From Taudactylus pleione (Eukaryota > Chordata > Amphibia > Anura > Myobatrachidae), in contig JAUIMM010000115.1 of NCBI GenBank assembly GCA_031769625.1, positions 18,492,501-18,556,500 on the forward strand: a stretch of 64,000 nt of DNA, in the 5' to 3' direction. Of this stretch, positions 20,904 through 33,132 are shown in pieces. The position numbers and the translations under genes are program-made. How positions within the stretch are numbered: position 1 is the stretch's first letter; each line of letters opens with the position of its first letter. Under the pieces are notes generated by a model. That model did no database searches. It saw nothing but the letters and a program-made list of their open reading frames with translations, and was not told where the DNA came from.

Positions 20904-22674
20904 TCATATGATGGTACCTTCTAGTTCAGGGTTGTAATGCAGTCCTACATTTACCTCAGTATTCCTATTGTTACTACTGACCACCATCATAATTTCATTC
21001 TTCTGCTTCACCTTATCTTTACATTTTCCACATTTCAACACAGTAGGAACACACCTGACACATATGCCAATTACTATGATGACAACCAGTATGAGGATCA
21101 GGAGTTTACCTATGCTCGCAATCATTTCCTGGTCCCACTCTCCTAGACCTGAGAACCATTTCACAGGGTTCAACCATGAAACCCATTCCTCTACCTTCTC
21201 CTCTACTTCAGCCACTGAAGCATTATGGTTCTTTCGAAATTCCCATTTTAACTGCAGAATTTCATCCATCTTCTATCACCTCCTTGGGATCGCTGGTATA
21301 TTATTTGTAATGTAAGTGCAACATTTTACACCAAATTGGGTGGCCAAAGTTATGCAATACCCTCCAGTGACAGCTGTTAAATAATTTAACACTAGTCTAT
21401 ATTGCACGAGTTCTTTCTTGTAAGCTTGCAACTCCCTACCTGTATACCTGAATGTGTCATCATACATCTCGGTGATATTATCTATTAATGTAGCAAGATC
21501 TTGGATATATCTAAAATTTAGTGTACCCCGAGCGATCCTGGTGGGATCCAATGCTACCAAAACTTGAAAGCCAGTTGTCTCACTAATTACCTGTGTGGCT
21601 TTATGCACGTCACCAGGTATCATATTTCTTTTGTCTCTGTGTTCATACTGTGTGTGAAGATATGGTGATGTTGTGTTTTTATGAATACCAAGCATTTCAC
21701 CATGTGTAAGGGTCATAACTTCTGGAACTACTCTTCCCAAATAACACAAACCTTCGGAGAGAGCCACTTATACGCTTTCCTTCCACATATAAAATATACG
21801 TCATCGGGGAGAACATAAGGAATAGTAAACATCATTATCGTCGCACACATTTCCCTGGCAAGTGATCCTACTTCAGGTTCTCCCATTTGACTCATACAAG
21901 TTTCTCGTTGTAATATCTTGGCACAATACCCTTCTGGTACCCTACCAATTATTTCTTTGGTGGAACTCAGTGTATATTTATACCAGAAGTGTCTTCCACC
22001 TGACCTAATTGTGCGTAACAGTTCATAATTCATAGGCTCATGATCAGCTCTTAGTGAGAAGGTCATCGTCTGATTATTCCCCTTCACCTCCCAACTTCCT
22101 GGGTCATTGGAGTTGGTGATGTTCAAACATAAAAGTGATTTATTTACTTGGTACTGGTGGAGTTTAAAATGAGGTGGTTTTGATTTAAGAAATTTCCATC
22201 TAGTGCATGCCCTCTTTGTGATTCTAAAATTGGGAATGGCACTAATCCTAAATTATGCTGTCCTTGGGGCACGTGAGAGCACACCCAACAGTCGGTTTGG
22301 TTCAAAATTTTGCCCACCATGGTGTGATAATCCCCTAAAGGATACCCACCCCAATACTGGTTATACTTAGGTTGACACCGTTGGATGCAATTCTCATCAA
22401 TTACGGACCCACAGAACTCACACATACAATAATCCTCAGACGATAGACCTTCACACTGTCTCTGAGTATCCAGAATAGCAGATCTCTTAACAATTACTGT
22501 ACTAAGATTGGTCAGACACTCCCCTGATTGGCATAGCACTCCTCCTCTCGACTCCACTCCATCAATACTGCTATTAGCTCCCATCTCCTCTATCGGTCCC
22601 CCGTCACAGAAACCAGAAATCCCCGAACAAACTGGGATGATGGAAACTCTGGAAGAGAATCCAAAAATGAACAC
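20904..22674 (-). pseudogene. env: ERV envelope gene, broken into several frames
   Basis: The envelope protein would mediate retroviral entry. Fragments in coding order are 22674-22144 (surface subunit, with CWVC near 22286), 22126-21728, 21767-21276 and 21269-20904 (transmembrane subunit). The CXXC motif fits gamma-type surface subunits that disulfide-bond to TM. The TM ectodomain has a Cys followed after ten residues by CC (21318-21355), longer than the classical CX6CC loop. A hydrophobic segment (LLILILVVIIVIGICVRC, about 21080-21135) is the membrane anchor, with a short cytoplasmic tail. The surface part begins inside the overlapping 3' end of pol, as in gammaretroviruses. Frame changes at about 22130, 21750 and 21270 inactivate it. 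Confidence 0.8.
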
Positions 22675-23904
22675 AGTAGACCAGTCCTTTGCCGTAGCAA
22701 GGACCTACAAATTTCTTTAGTTCAGATATCTCACTGCAACCTTTTAACCCTCCCGGAACAAGCTCGGTTATCGGCAGGTCCATGTTATCTGCCTCGTCTT
22801 CGTCTTGTATCTCCACCAGTTGGTTGACCTTTTTACAGTGAGTGGAATGGACCCAGGTATCTCTCTCTGCCACTTTCAATGAGGTTGTACTCGTCAGCAA
22901 CACCTGATACGGACCTTCCCACCGATCAGTCAAAAAACCTGAATGCAAGAAATTTCTGACCATAACAAATTCTCCAGGTTGAACATCATGACAGTTTGTT
23001 TCAGGCATATCATGTGACAACAATTTCAGTTTCTGCTGTTGCTGTTTAACTGTTTACTCATTGTTATAAAATACTTTACAGTTACCTCGTTGTTACCTTT
23101 CAAATCTTCCTGCGGACTTATAATCAAATGAGGTTGTCCACCAAACAGTATTTCAAAGGGGGACAGATTAAGAGGAGGCCTAGGAGTTGTCCTGATACTA
23201 TGAAGGACAAGTGCTAGTGCTTCTGGCCAACCTAGTCCAGTTTCCAACATGATTTTACTTAATTTGTTTTTAATAGTCCCGTTCATCCTCTCCACCTTGG
23301 CAGAGGCTTGCGGTCGGTAGGGGGTATGAAGTCAACTATTAATACACATCAGCTTACACATATTTTGGAAAACATCACCTGTGAAATGAGTACCCCTATC
23401 ACTCTCAATAATTCTAGGGATACCGTATCTGCATACAAACTCCTGAACAATTTTCTTGGCAGTAAACGCAGCAGTATTAGTGGCAGCTGGCTATGTCTCA
23501 ACCCAATTAGAAAAGACATCAGTGCACACTAATACATACTTGAGATTCCTGCAGGGTGGTAATTGGATGAAATCAATTTGTATTACCCAAAAAGGTCCGT
23601 CAGTCGGAGGAATGTGGAATGATTCAGTAGGGATTGTTTTCCCAATGTTTTTCCTCAAGCAGGTCAGACAGGACATTGCTCTCTTTTCTGCTTTAGAAGA
23701 AAAACCCGGTGCGCACCAGTATGCTCTCACCAATTTGCACATACCTTGCTTTCCCAAATGAGTCAGACCATGCGCTGCCTCAGCCAGGCTTGGGAGCCAC
23801 TGGCTTACCTTGTCCATCTCTTCAGAGTCCAGAAGACTCCTGCCCACATCCCTTAGACCTCCAGACTGCCTTTTCCTGAATGGGACACAAATTTTGCATC
23901 TCAA
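22604..23904 (-). pseudogene. pol: ERV integrase (pol 3' part), frameshifted
   Basis: Integrase inserts viral DNA into the host chromosome. Coding order is right to left. At 23904-23491 the HHCC zinc region (HGLTHLGKQG, then CLTC) is followed by the start of the catalytic core (FWVIQIDFIQLP). At 23295-23026 the core end is seen (MERMNGTIKNKLSKIM, SIRTTPRPPLNLSPFE). At 23023-22604 the C-terminal domain (DRWEGPYQVLL, then THCKKV) is gammaretrovirus-like. The three pieces are in different frames, and the region 23300-23490 carries breaks, so the gene is inactive. Its 3' end overlaps the start of env. Confidence 0.85.
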
Positions 23905-24135
23905 TTAATTTCAGCATGTCAATTGTTTGAAATGTCATCATTTGTTCAATTGGTACATTCATTTTTAACTCTGCTGCCCATTTTGCATCTTCGTCTGCCC
24001 TGTTGTTGCCCAGTGACACCGAATCATCCTCACATGTATGGGCTTTACACTTAATTACCGCCACTGTTTTAGGCAATTGGATTGCTGTCAATAGTCCTTT
24101 TATACGTCTGGAATGTGCAATTGGTGTGCCTGCTG
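23905..24135 (-). pseudogene. pol: ERV RNase H, C-terminal fragment
   Basis: RNase H degrades the RNA strand during reverse transcription. The visible motif is AAGTPIAHSRRIKGLLTAIQ followed by VIKCKAHT and GNNRADEDAKWAA; the late catalytic Asp lies in the NNRAD motif. The amino-terminal half, with the first catalytic residues, is missing because the sequence runs into a MITE at about 24136. Confidence 0.75.
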
Positions 24136-24911
24136 CAAACCATGCATGCGTACGGTTAATTGTGCGCATGTGCGTACAAGACCTTGCGATCCAAAATGCT
24201 GTCGATCATTTTTGTTACGATCAGGAAGTGGCTTCTGAGAGTTGATTGACATGAAAGGTCATTTGTGGGTGTTGACGGGGGTGGTGGTCTAAAACGCAGG
24301 CATTCCTCACCGTTTTCAGGGCGTTTTAGGGGCGTACATAAATTACCTGCTACGACCGACATAGAAGGCCGGAAGTAGTAAAATGTCACTCTGCGAGCAG
24401 GTTAGAGGCCTGGCTGATCGTACAGCTTGAGGTTGGGTATGTGCTCTCTCAAGCACCAGAGTACAATCGATTCTATCGAATGTGACTGATGTTATGTTTG
24501 ATGTTTCTATTTTGTGCCACACAATGCAAGCAGCTAATAATCATTTGTTGTTGCTAATAACACTGCTAATTATCTTGTAATTGATTCAGTTACGTTTGCA
24601 TTAGAGAATAATAAGAATAAGTATATTTCATGGGGATGGCTTATTCTATGCGTTTTTTTGTTAATTTTTGTTGTAATTTGCACACAACACAAGTGGCTGC
24701 AACCATCAGAAGAAAATTAACATACAGCAACTGACAATGATTGATTCGATCGCTAGCTGCTAACACTCACTAGCTAGAGGAGGTGCATTGTTCACGTATG
24801 GGCGTCACTTTGGTTGCGACCGACCGGCCGTGCGATTGCTTCCTTTTTCAGTTTTGCGGTCGTTAGGCATACGAATGAGTGGCCGCTTACGACCGACTCT
24901 GATTGAGGGCC
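24136..24911. mobile_element. MITE, left end lost, inside ERV pol
   Basis: The right end reads CGACCGACTCTGATTGAGGGCC followed by TAA. This is the same terminal sequence as the MITE at 12809. The left TIR is absent: RNase H coding resumes directly against internal MITE sequence at about 24136. The RT connection domain and half of RNase H are also gone, so one deletion removed the left MITE end and adjoining pol. Confidence 0.75.
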
Positions 24912-26145
24912 TAAGTCCTGTAATGGCAAGGCCAAAATAGAAAAACCTGGGATCCACAGTCTGCAGTATCCACACATTCCCAAGAAGGTACGAATTTGCT
25001 GTTGGTTCTCTGGCAGTGTCATGTTCTGCATGGCTTGGATTCTGTCATTTGTCAGATGTCGTAACCCCTGGGTTAGGCAATGTCCCAAGTATTTAACCCT
25101 GGACTGGCATGGCTGTAGTTTGTCCTTAGCAACCTTGTGTCCTGTTTGTGAGAGATGAAGCAATAAAAGTTTAGTATCATTTAAACATGACATAAACAAA
25201 TCAGAACATAACAATAATTCATCCACATATTGTATTAGAACAGATCCATTGGCAGGTTGAAAAGATTGTAAACAGTTGTGTAAGGCCTGGGAGAAGATAC
25301 TGGGGCTGTCTATGAAACCCTTGGGAAATCTTGTCCATGTGTATTGTACACCTCTGTATGTAAAAGCAAATAGGTACTGACAGTCAGGATGAAGAGGTAC
25401 AGAGAAGAAAGCAGAACAGAGGTCAATGACCGTGAAATGGGTTGCATTTGGTGGGATCTGCATAAGAATGACAGCTGGATTTGGCACTACGGGAAATTGG
25501 CTGCCTACCACCTTATTAACACCTCTAAGGTCTTGTACCAGCCTATAACCCCTCCCACCACTCTTCTTCACAGGAAAGATGGGACTGTTGGCTACAGTTG
25601 CTGTACGGACTAAAATTCCCTGCTGTAATAATCGCTCAATTATGGGATAAACCCCTAACTCTACCTCCTGTTTTAATGGGTACTGGGGAATTTTTGGAGC
25701 TTGCCTACCACTTTTCAGATTTACCATTACTGGAGCTACATTTGCCATTAATCCAGTGTCCTGTCCATCCTTGGTCCAAAGTGAATCTGGAATTTGGGAT
25801 AACATTTGATCTACCTGAGATGGATTTTTACCTGAACCAGTAGAGTGATACATTATCCTTTGGGGAGTGTCCAACCTATCCCTCACCTCATGTGCAACTT
25901 TCTCTGGGATATCTAGAAATATACCATCAGGGGTACAATATATGACACATCCCATCTTACATAACAAATCCCTTCCCAGTAGGTTAGTAGGAGCCGCTGC
26001 TGCCAGGAGGAAAGAATGCCTGGTAAGCAATGGCTCAATAGTGACCTCTGTGGATTTGGTTAAAGGATAATGTTGCACTTTACCCGTTACACCCATTGAT
26101 GGTACTGTCTCACTGGTCACCTGTCGCCCCTGTCTCACTGATCTG
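24912..26145 (-). pseudogene. pol: ERV protease C-terminus and reverse transcriptase
   Basis: A long frame (26138 leftwards, running on into the MITE to 24792) contains the end of the protease (LLGRDLLCKMGC) and an RT of gammaretroviral type: GILVRTATVANSPIFPVKK, YRLVQDLRGVNKVV, FTVIDLCSAFFSVPLH and FAFTYRGVQYTWTRFPKGF. The polymerase active site reads YVDE (25218-25229) instead of YVDD, so the second catalytic Asp is Glu. The protease lacks its amino-terminal part with the DTG active site. The frame ends in MITE sequence after FLGMCGYCRLWIPGF. It is inactive. Confidence 0.88.
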
Positions 26146-26500
26146 GTAACGTGCTCACGATGCTAGTTTGCATTGCGTGCACATCTTTAAGCCACGCATC
26201 CCCCTCACGCTGACACAACTTTAAACATTTGTTATATTTTACCTTTGTCATTCGAGAATGCACCCTACAGATGCTATCTCAGACATTGTTCAATACCTCC
26301 TATTCAAAGCTGCCAATTCTGGAGAAAGGTCTAACACTCTTCACCGTCATTTTAAACCATACATCACAGTACTTAGTCGCATAAGCACCGTATTTAGTAT
26401 GCATAATATGCCATGCCGACCAAAGTGGCGCTTCCAACAGCAGCACATCATCTAACATCTCTACCGTTTGCTTGGCTCTCATTCTGGGAGAACCCAAAGC
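26146..26500 (-). pseudogene. gag: possible ERV Gag N-terminal remnant
   Basis: A 65-codon minus frame at 26497-26300 (LDDVLLLEAPLWSAWHIMHT) lies where matrix would be expected, and the sequence joins protease directly. Capsid and nucleocapsid are missing. The assignment rests mainly on position. Confidence 0.4.
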
Positions 26501-27443
26501 TTTTCAATAGAGATTTAAACTGGTGAATGACAGTCAAGATACTTTCACTTACCTGTGGACGATATTAACAGGATGCGCCCACAAACCTATGGAAGAATGA
26601 CCAGGCTGCTTACATGCACCTAATCCCTTTTTGACTACCTTTCAACTGCTAGCATGTAGGTATTCCAATAACACCTACCCTTTTCAGTGATTTCATCCAC
26701 CCTCTACTCAGTTCACAATCACAATTTGCCAAAACTGTGCGGTTCAATTACAATGCTCAAATAACCCTAACTGATCACTGAATACTGTAATCACACTGAG
26801 AGCCGAAACTACAACAAAGACAACAACTACACCTGCTTATGTGTATAGACTGCGGTATCTACTACCGAGCCACTAGGCCGACACCAGGCACCTAGCACTT
26901 AAGGGTCCTACGATACCCTTAACTAGGGAACATGTTACCCCTACCAACAAATATTCACTGTTACACACCCTTTTCCTGTGCAGAAAAATGCACATTTTCC
27001 CAGACTATGGCAACACTGATCAAGGTATTTACAACAATGCTATCTATCAATATCACCATGCACTCTCAAGGGTTTTGTTTAAAACACGTGGCAGCAATAC
27101 AGAATATATACGTATACGCTATTGTGCGACTAGTCGCATACACAATAATGCGACTACTACACAAAACGTATTATTACCCTTACGCTATTGTGCGACTTCC
27201 CCCTTTAAACATAAAAAATCTATCAATGAATGAAAACAAACTTTTTCCTCCTTTGTCCCTGGATTCTAATCAGCGCTCCTTAAGCCACAATAACGGGTAG
27301 TGGACTCTCAACAACAAAGTGGTAGCAGATTTTCGAAGGCACAATACATTCTCCTGCTATGGCGCCTCCACCCTTTTGATGAGAGTTTGCTGACCGAGTG
27401 TTACTAAGTGACCGGTAGCGTGATTCACACTGCAAGCCCCCAA
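26501..27443 (-). other. ERV leader region with candidate primer binding site
   Basis: Untranslated sequence between the Gag remnant and the 5' LTR. At 27430-27443 the minus strand reads TTGGGGGCTTGCAG right after the LTR; TGGGGGCT is the start of a tRNA-Pro-type primer site, but the match is short. CGCTATTGTGCGACT is repeated at about 27116 and 27183. Confidence 0.4.
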
Positions 27444-28470
27444 CTATCAATTCCTACCTACCTATACATTCTAAAATTGTCGCTATTTAGCGTTATGAGT
27501 CGCACAAGAAATAAATGCTTTCAGACTTTGAGTGTGGTTCCAAAGCACAAATAGTTATTATTCAATATAAAAACAGATGGTTACACACTGTGATCTAAAT
27601 ACAATTAGCGCAAATAAATCATACAGACCCAAGGTACAGTTGTTACATACGCACGCGCTCTGGACCCAGATACCGGCATCAATATAGAAACCTCCATCAA
27701 CAGCAAGGCAAGAAGACTGGCATCCAAGTTTAGAGAGCCCACATATATACTCTTACAGGGATAGGCAATACAATAGAACAGTTTGGAATGATTCCATTGG
27801 TTCTTCTTCCTGGTTCTTCTGTTACAGTATAGTTCATAGGTCAATTCGAATGGACACAAACCAGCCTCCAACAGCCCTTTGTGTCCCTTTTCCGGCTGCA
27901 TACTAAATCTAAGCTGGTTACATTACAAAGTACATTTTAATGTTTAACTCTCTATAGTCCACAGTTTGCAGACACATGTTGTGATCTTCTCACCGATGGT
28001 ACCGGAAATCTGCAAAGACACAATGGATCAGTACAACACCAAACACGGTCTGCTTACCATGTACTAAACCTTAGATATCAAATTACATTTATTTCACAAC
28101 ATTAATAATACTGAATAAACCTTGAATATTACACTTTAATGTTAGGGAACCTTTTATGTAAGTGTGCAGTATTGGGATTTTGGGAAATGACGCTAGTTAG
28201 CATTGTGTGACTACGTGTTTGTGGAGTACACCATGGTACGTGTTTTGCAGGGTTGATCATTTTATATGTTTTAGTGACTGTCTGTATTTATATGATGAGG
28301 ACTTTTAACTTATTTCCATTGCGTGGGAATTGCACGACGCTAAATAATAGCATTGCAGTATGTACTTATAATGGGCGAGATTCACTAAAATGGCGCTGGG
28401 CAGCCAGTTGCAAAATGGCGTCTTATTGCCATTTGCAAAATGGCATCACGCAGATTTAATTTGTTATATC
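27444..28470 (-). repeat. ERV 5' LTR (right side)
   Basis: Collinear with 19843-20798 and partly with 37542-39108. It extends about 65 bases further at its outer end, through two AAAATGGCRTC motifs, before PLE sequence starts at 28471. Confidence 0.85.
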
Positions 28471-28575
28471 CTAACCTTAAATCTAAACTGGTATTAAGTG
28501 TCCTACCAACACCACAGACATTATCTCATATTACTTCAATTGGCTTCTATCGTTGTGAAAATTGTATTGGGGGTG
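28471..28575 (+). pseudogene. PLE linker remnant downstream of the ERV
   Basis: About 100 bases are nearly the same as 12001-12060 joined to 12543-12590 of PLE 1 (CTAACCTTAAATCTAAACTG, then ATTACTTCAATTGGCTTC). It lacks the 12060-12542 insertion and ends abruptly near 28570, before the GIY-YIG part. Confidence 0.85.
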
Positions 28576-29879
28576 GGGTCCCGATCAGTGAGCACCCAGA
28601 GACATGTTTGTAACTTTAGTTAATAGTGCTCACTAAGGCTGCATAGACGTAGGCTGTGTTAGATGAAAAGTGTGAAATTATAAGTGTAATTACAATTTGA
28701 TAACTAAGTCGGAGTTACGCCAGAGTTAAACTGGAGGAAAACTGAGGGAAAACAAACTCAAAACCAGAACACTTTCTGAACGACAACAAGCAACTTATTT
28801 TTGTGAATTAACAAACTCAACATCTTCTGCTTTATGAATATCCAGGAAACTCCCTACTACACTCACTGCTTGGACATTGCAAATACTTCCCTATCTGCGT
28901 GCTGCTCTTGTTGATTGATCTTTGTTGATCTTAACACTTCGGACTGGATCGGCTTGGTAAATTGTAATTTTGCTCTCATACTACATAAATTCTTGTTTAT
29001 ATTGCCTTTCCCATTGCGTCACATCTATCCACTTTAATAATTTGTTTAATAACTAATTCCTGCACCCACTACTCACACACCTCTATTTATATATCACTTT
29101 TGGAGCTGCGCTCATACATTAGCAGCACTGTTTTTTTATCTCTATTTTTGAACATTTAACAACTTTAATCCATACTGTCTCTATATCACACAGCCTCCAC
29201 TCCAGTTTTCATCTCACTTATTACATCGTCCACAGCATGAACACTCTTACTTCAAACACCCCCCTTAATCAGTGCCAACATAATCCTCTACTTTATCCAT
29301 CACTATCCTCCCCCCTCTTGTCTCCTATGCTTGCTGTTCACCCTTTTTTCTCTCATCAGTCTGCTTTCCAACCCTCTGCTTCTTTCCCCCACCATTACTG
29401 TTCCTCCACTCTCAACCACCTCCCTCCCTTCATGGCCTTGCTACCCCACCACTATGCCCACCTGGTTCTGCCTGTCACCTCCAGGGCTGCCAAGAGAAAT
29501 TCTGGGCCTGGGTACGGCAACATCCTGTGGGACCACAGCATGTTGAGCATGGCTACACCCATTTGTGGGTGGGTCTAGCATGTGAGATGTACCCACTCAC
29601 AGGAGCATGGCATAGCACCCAGCAGCTGGGATTAAAGTAGTCACTACTGTATCAGGATGGCAGGACAGTCCCATAATATATCCATTTTTATCAGGATGTA
29701 TTTAGATGCTAAAACGTAACACACAATAATTAAAGTGCTGCAACTTTATTTTGTACATCTCTCATGTAAATAACACATAATCAAAATCTATTTTCTGTCA
29801 TAGAGACAGATGAATGAAGGACTTAATCTTGACATAACACCAGGTCATCTTAAACACACACTTTCCGCAGCACATATCC
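28576..29879. other. no gene seen
   Basis: A pyrimidine-rich open stretch at 29237-29578 is low complexity without domain features. No element could be assigned. Confidence 0.45.
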
Positions 29880-30228
29880 TAACCTACTGCTCCATGCTCC
29901 TTCCTCACTAACTACCCCATCTGTGTCGCCCCTGTCTGTCTGCCCTTCCCCTTTAGAATGTAAGCTCTCACGAGCAGGGCCCTCATCCCTTACATGCTTC
30001 TCCTCCCCCTACTTATAGTATAATTTACTCCTAATTCCCCACAATGACACCTAACACCTGGTTGCTCATGTCCTGCTGCTTGTGTTAAGCAGCTGTTTAT
30101 AAACCATGTCTTTGTCCTACATTGTTTTGCATTAAAATTAACTGTTTTTCTTGTGCGCTCATTTATGTACTGTGTAAGGCGCTGCGGAACCTTTGTGGCG
30201 CCATATAAATAAAGGATAATAATAATAA
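29880..30228 (+). mobile_element. LINE (L2-like) 3' tail, second copy
   Basis: It repeats the blocks of 7025-7377: AGAATGTAAGCTCTCACGAG, GTGTAAGGCGCTGCGGAACC, GCGCCATATAAATAAAGG, then GATAATAATAA. It ends exactly where the pLTR copy begins. Confidence 0.65.
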
Positions 30229-31874
30229 TGTATCAGTGTTATTAATTTGTTGTGTATTTGATGGAATCGTGATGATATATGTTATGGGTATTTTTCCATT
30301 TGTTGCTATGGCCACAAAGGCACTTCCGGTCCTCTGTTGGGAGGATATCATAGTTAAACATCCTATTAGACCCAGAGGTGACGTTTGCGTTCCACCTCGC
30401 ATTGTGGGACTTTGTCGGTGTGGACCGCAGCATCACTTCCGGTAACTGGCTTCCGGGTGTGTCCTGGACGGAGTTGTCCGCTACATCCGGAGCGCGCATT
30501 GTTGTCCGGATTTCGGGTGATGACGCAATGTCACTTCCGGACGTATATTCTCCAGAGCTTAGCTATGCTCTCCCTTGCCGTACAATCGGTGAATATAAAC
30601 ATTCGCCGAGTGGGATGATTTGTCAGATTTTGGGTTCATACACCCATCCAGTAGATATATTACTCCATTTACTTAGTTATGGCAAGGGGAGACTAAAACA
30701 CTTCCTGAAATAAACCATGGTTACCTTAGCAACACATGGAACTTCCTGCAGTACATAGGCGGCTGTCATGGCAACACATGGAACTTAGTAGATTGATTAA
30801 CCATTATACATATTGTAATCACTATATAACTATCTTGATGTGATTATCATACCTGTATTTATGTATACATGGAGTTTGATGTGTTTTTTGCCCTTTTTGT
30901 ACCAATTGAATTACAACAACTGATGTAATTTCCTTGATGCTTCTGATTGGCTATTCATGGCTTAAATACTGGGCTGATTCACACTCTGGATATGTCTCGA
31001 TAAAGGCCCACCATAGGCCAAAACGCGTAAACTACACCACGAGTGTGAACAGCCGTTTTTCCTAGTACATCAGGTCTGCATTTATTTTTTTATTTTTTAT
31101 TTTTTTTATCCCGTTTTTTTCAGCTTCAATCTCATTTTTTATGTTTTTTTATGGATTTGTATAATCCTCTATGTATCTAGAACTATTTTTGCATTTTTCA
31201 TGTATGACTGACCATTTTGCAGGTCACTATACTTTTTAATTCATGCTCACTCATTGTTGTGATGAGTGATCTGTTGTAATGAAAATTGGATTTTTTCACA
31301 TTCACTTGGACTGTATTTATATTTTTCTGGGGATTAATAGCCTATGGAAAGAGGGTCTGTGTATGAAGATAAACCATCAAGAAACTGGATAAAGAAACCT
31401 TTACACGTTTAAAGTTCTTCATACTTACAATGAGTGGGGTATGCTTCTCATTTGTGGAGATTTATAAAGATAACTTGATGTAATTGATCCCTACACTCTT
31501 ACAGTGAGTGGGGTACGCCATCCTCTTCTTTCTTTCCGGTAGGGGGTATATCTCTCTCTCTCACAGAGGTAAGATTAAAAGAAACCTTTTGATGCATGTA
31601 AATACACCACTGAGTGTAAGTTGGGGTACGCCTGCACCCATTTGAATGAACCATCTTTACCATAAAGAATTATCTATACACAAATTATTTATATCAAAAT
31701 TGTTTTACACATATGTTTTTTTACCATTTTTATGATATCACGTATATGTTGGAGGACAAAGAAGGAAGAACACTCCGGACCTCCATCACGGACACTATTT
31801 CCTTTTAAGGAACGTAATTATTTTCTTTCATTCACCAGCGCCTTTTCTATTGAGTCACATTATTTTTGTTTTAT
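30229..31874 (+). repeat. PLE pseudo-LTR, second copy
   Basis: Collinear with 13896-15263. It carries a CpG-rich segment of about 280 bases (30409-30690; ACTTCCGG repeated) that the first copy lost. It starts abruptly after the L2 tail and has no PLE ORF attached. Confidence 0.85.
30994..31026 (+). ncRNA. hammerhead-like motif in PLE pLTR copy
   Basis: CTCGATAAAGGCCCACCATAGGCCAAAACG. Stem II (GGCC/GGCC) is perfect here, but GAAAC has become AAAAC. Confidence 0.45.
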
Positions 31875-32155
31875 TACATTTAATATACTCATTTTGAACC
31901 AGCAATAGTTTGTTGCAATCTGATTCCAAGTAGACATTGTTTCACTTGTGGACCCATTACTAGACTGGGTAATTGTTTACTCACTTCCTCTTCCAGCTGG
32001 GAAACTCCATTGGATTGTTTATCAATCTATCTATTGCTATAACAACAGTCTAATGAAACCAGTGACTGTCATTTGGATATAAGTATTTATTTAAGGCAGA
32101 TCTGCACAAATATAACAGTACATTATACTTTCTTCAATTAATGTCTGCAGATACA
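31875..32155. other. no gene seen
   Basis: AT-rich unassigned sequence. Confidence 0.5.
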
Positions 32156-32697
32156 GAGCCTAATTCAGCAAGGATCGCAATTGCTAATACGCCCGCAATC
32201 GGCCGATTGTTGCATTCTGCACATGCGTACGCATTGCAGTGTGCATGCACGAACTGGCAACTGAGATCGGGACTGCAATTGCAGAGACTACACAGATCCA
32301 TTCTAGAGTGATTGACAGGAAGTGCCATTTGTGGGTGGTGATGGGGGGTGGCCGGGCGAACGCAGGCGTGCCAGTGCATTTCAACGCCGTTGCAGGGGCG
32401 TGCCTAAATTATCCACTGCGATACCATACGCAGCTTGAGGCCTCATAGCATGTGCTGAATTTATCAGTTCCTGAGTGAGGTCTGACCTGCCTTAACTGTG
32501 CGTATGGGTCCGATATTACTCAATGTTACCGATTATTTTGCTATGTTGCTAAAGTATAATGATGTGAGTAAGAAGTGGGTGTCCTTATGTTAGGCTGCGA
32601 TCACAATGTGAATGCAATTATTTGCATATCACCGCTGATATTAGCCACTGCGTTGAGTGCGTATTAGCAGAATAATGATCCTTGCTGAATCAGGTCC
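32156..32697. mobile_element. MITE (TTCAGCAAGGATC termini) with ACA duplication
   Basis: The ends are 21-base inverted repeats with two mismatches (GAGCCTAATTCAGCAAGGATC against the right end), flanked by ACA at 32153-32155 and 32698-32700. Related in layout to the GGGCCTGATTCAG family. Confidence 0.75.
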
Positions 32698-32955
32698 ACA
32701 GTGTGGCTTTTTTTATGTTATTTACAGATTTGTTTAGGAATATGCAACAGTGTAACAATTAGCAAAACATCAGGTTTTCATTTAAATGGCGATTGGTGAT
32801 TATGTTTATTTATTTTTTGTATTATTTTTTTATACATAATCAATTTTTCTGGTACTATATGTTTTATATAGAATGTAAATAAAAATGTTTTTTATTGAAA
32901 CGTGTATTTGTGAAAATAAATTTATGTGTTGAGCTGTAGCTGATAAGATTACGTA

Positions 32956-33132
32956 GGGGTCTATTTACTAAGCAGTGTTAGGAGACAGAGTGAAAACTGA
33001 TAAGATGCCAGCCAATCAGCTACTAACTGCCATCTCACAAGCTGTGTTTGAAAAATGACAGCTGGGAGCTGATTGGCTGGCACCTTATCACTTTTCACTC
33101 TGTCTCCTAACACTGCTTAGTAAATAGACCCC
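32956..33132. mobile_element. 177-bp palindromic MITE (GGGGTCTATTTACTAAGC termini)
   Basis: The arms are almost perfectly complementary over most of the element (GGAGACAGAGTGAAAA, CCAATCAGCT). A second copy lies at 35813-35977. Confidence 0.85.

Larger units (their letters stand above)
19843..28470 (-). mobile_element. endogenous retrovirus, gamma-like pol and env, heavily deleted
   Basis: Two LTR copies (19843-20798 and 27444-28470) flank, on the minus strand, a short Gag remnant, protease, RT, RNase H, integrase and env. The element lies inside PLE 2: PLE N-terminal coding ends at 19842 and PLE linker coding begins at 28471. The PLE RT that should lie between is absent, so the insertion was accompanied or followed by deletion of target sequence. 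gag is mostly lost, part of RT-RNase H is replaced by a MITE, and env and integrase carry several frame breaks. It cannot encode a functional virus as it stands. Related LTR sequence occurs at 37542-39108. Confidence 0.88.

Noticed and set aside
29237..29578. 113-codon Pro/Ser/His-rich gene
   Set aside because: Pyrimidine-rich low-complexity translation; no conserved domain, splice signals or promoter could be supported.
32239..32448. Overlapping frames on both strands within the MITE
   Set aside because: They lie in a non-coding MITE bounded by TIRs and a 3-bp duplication.
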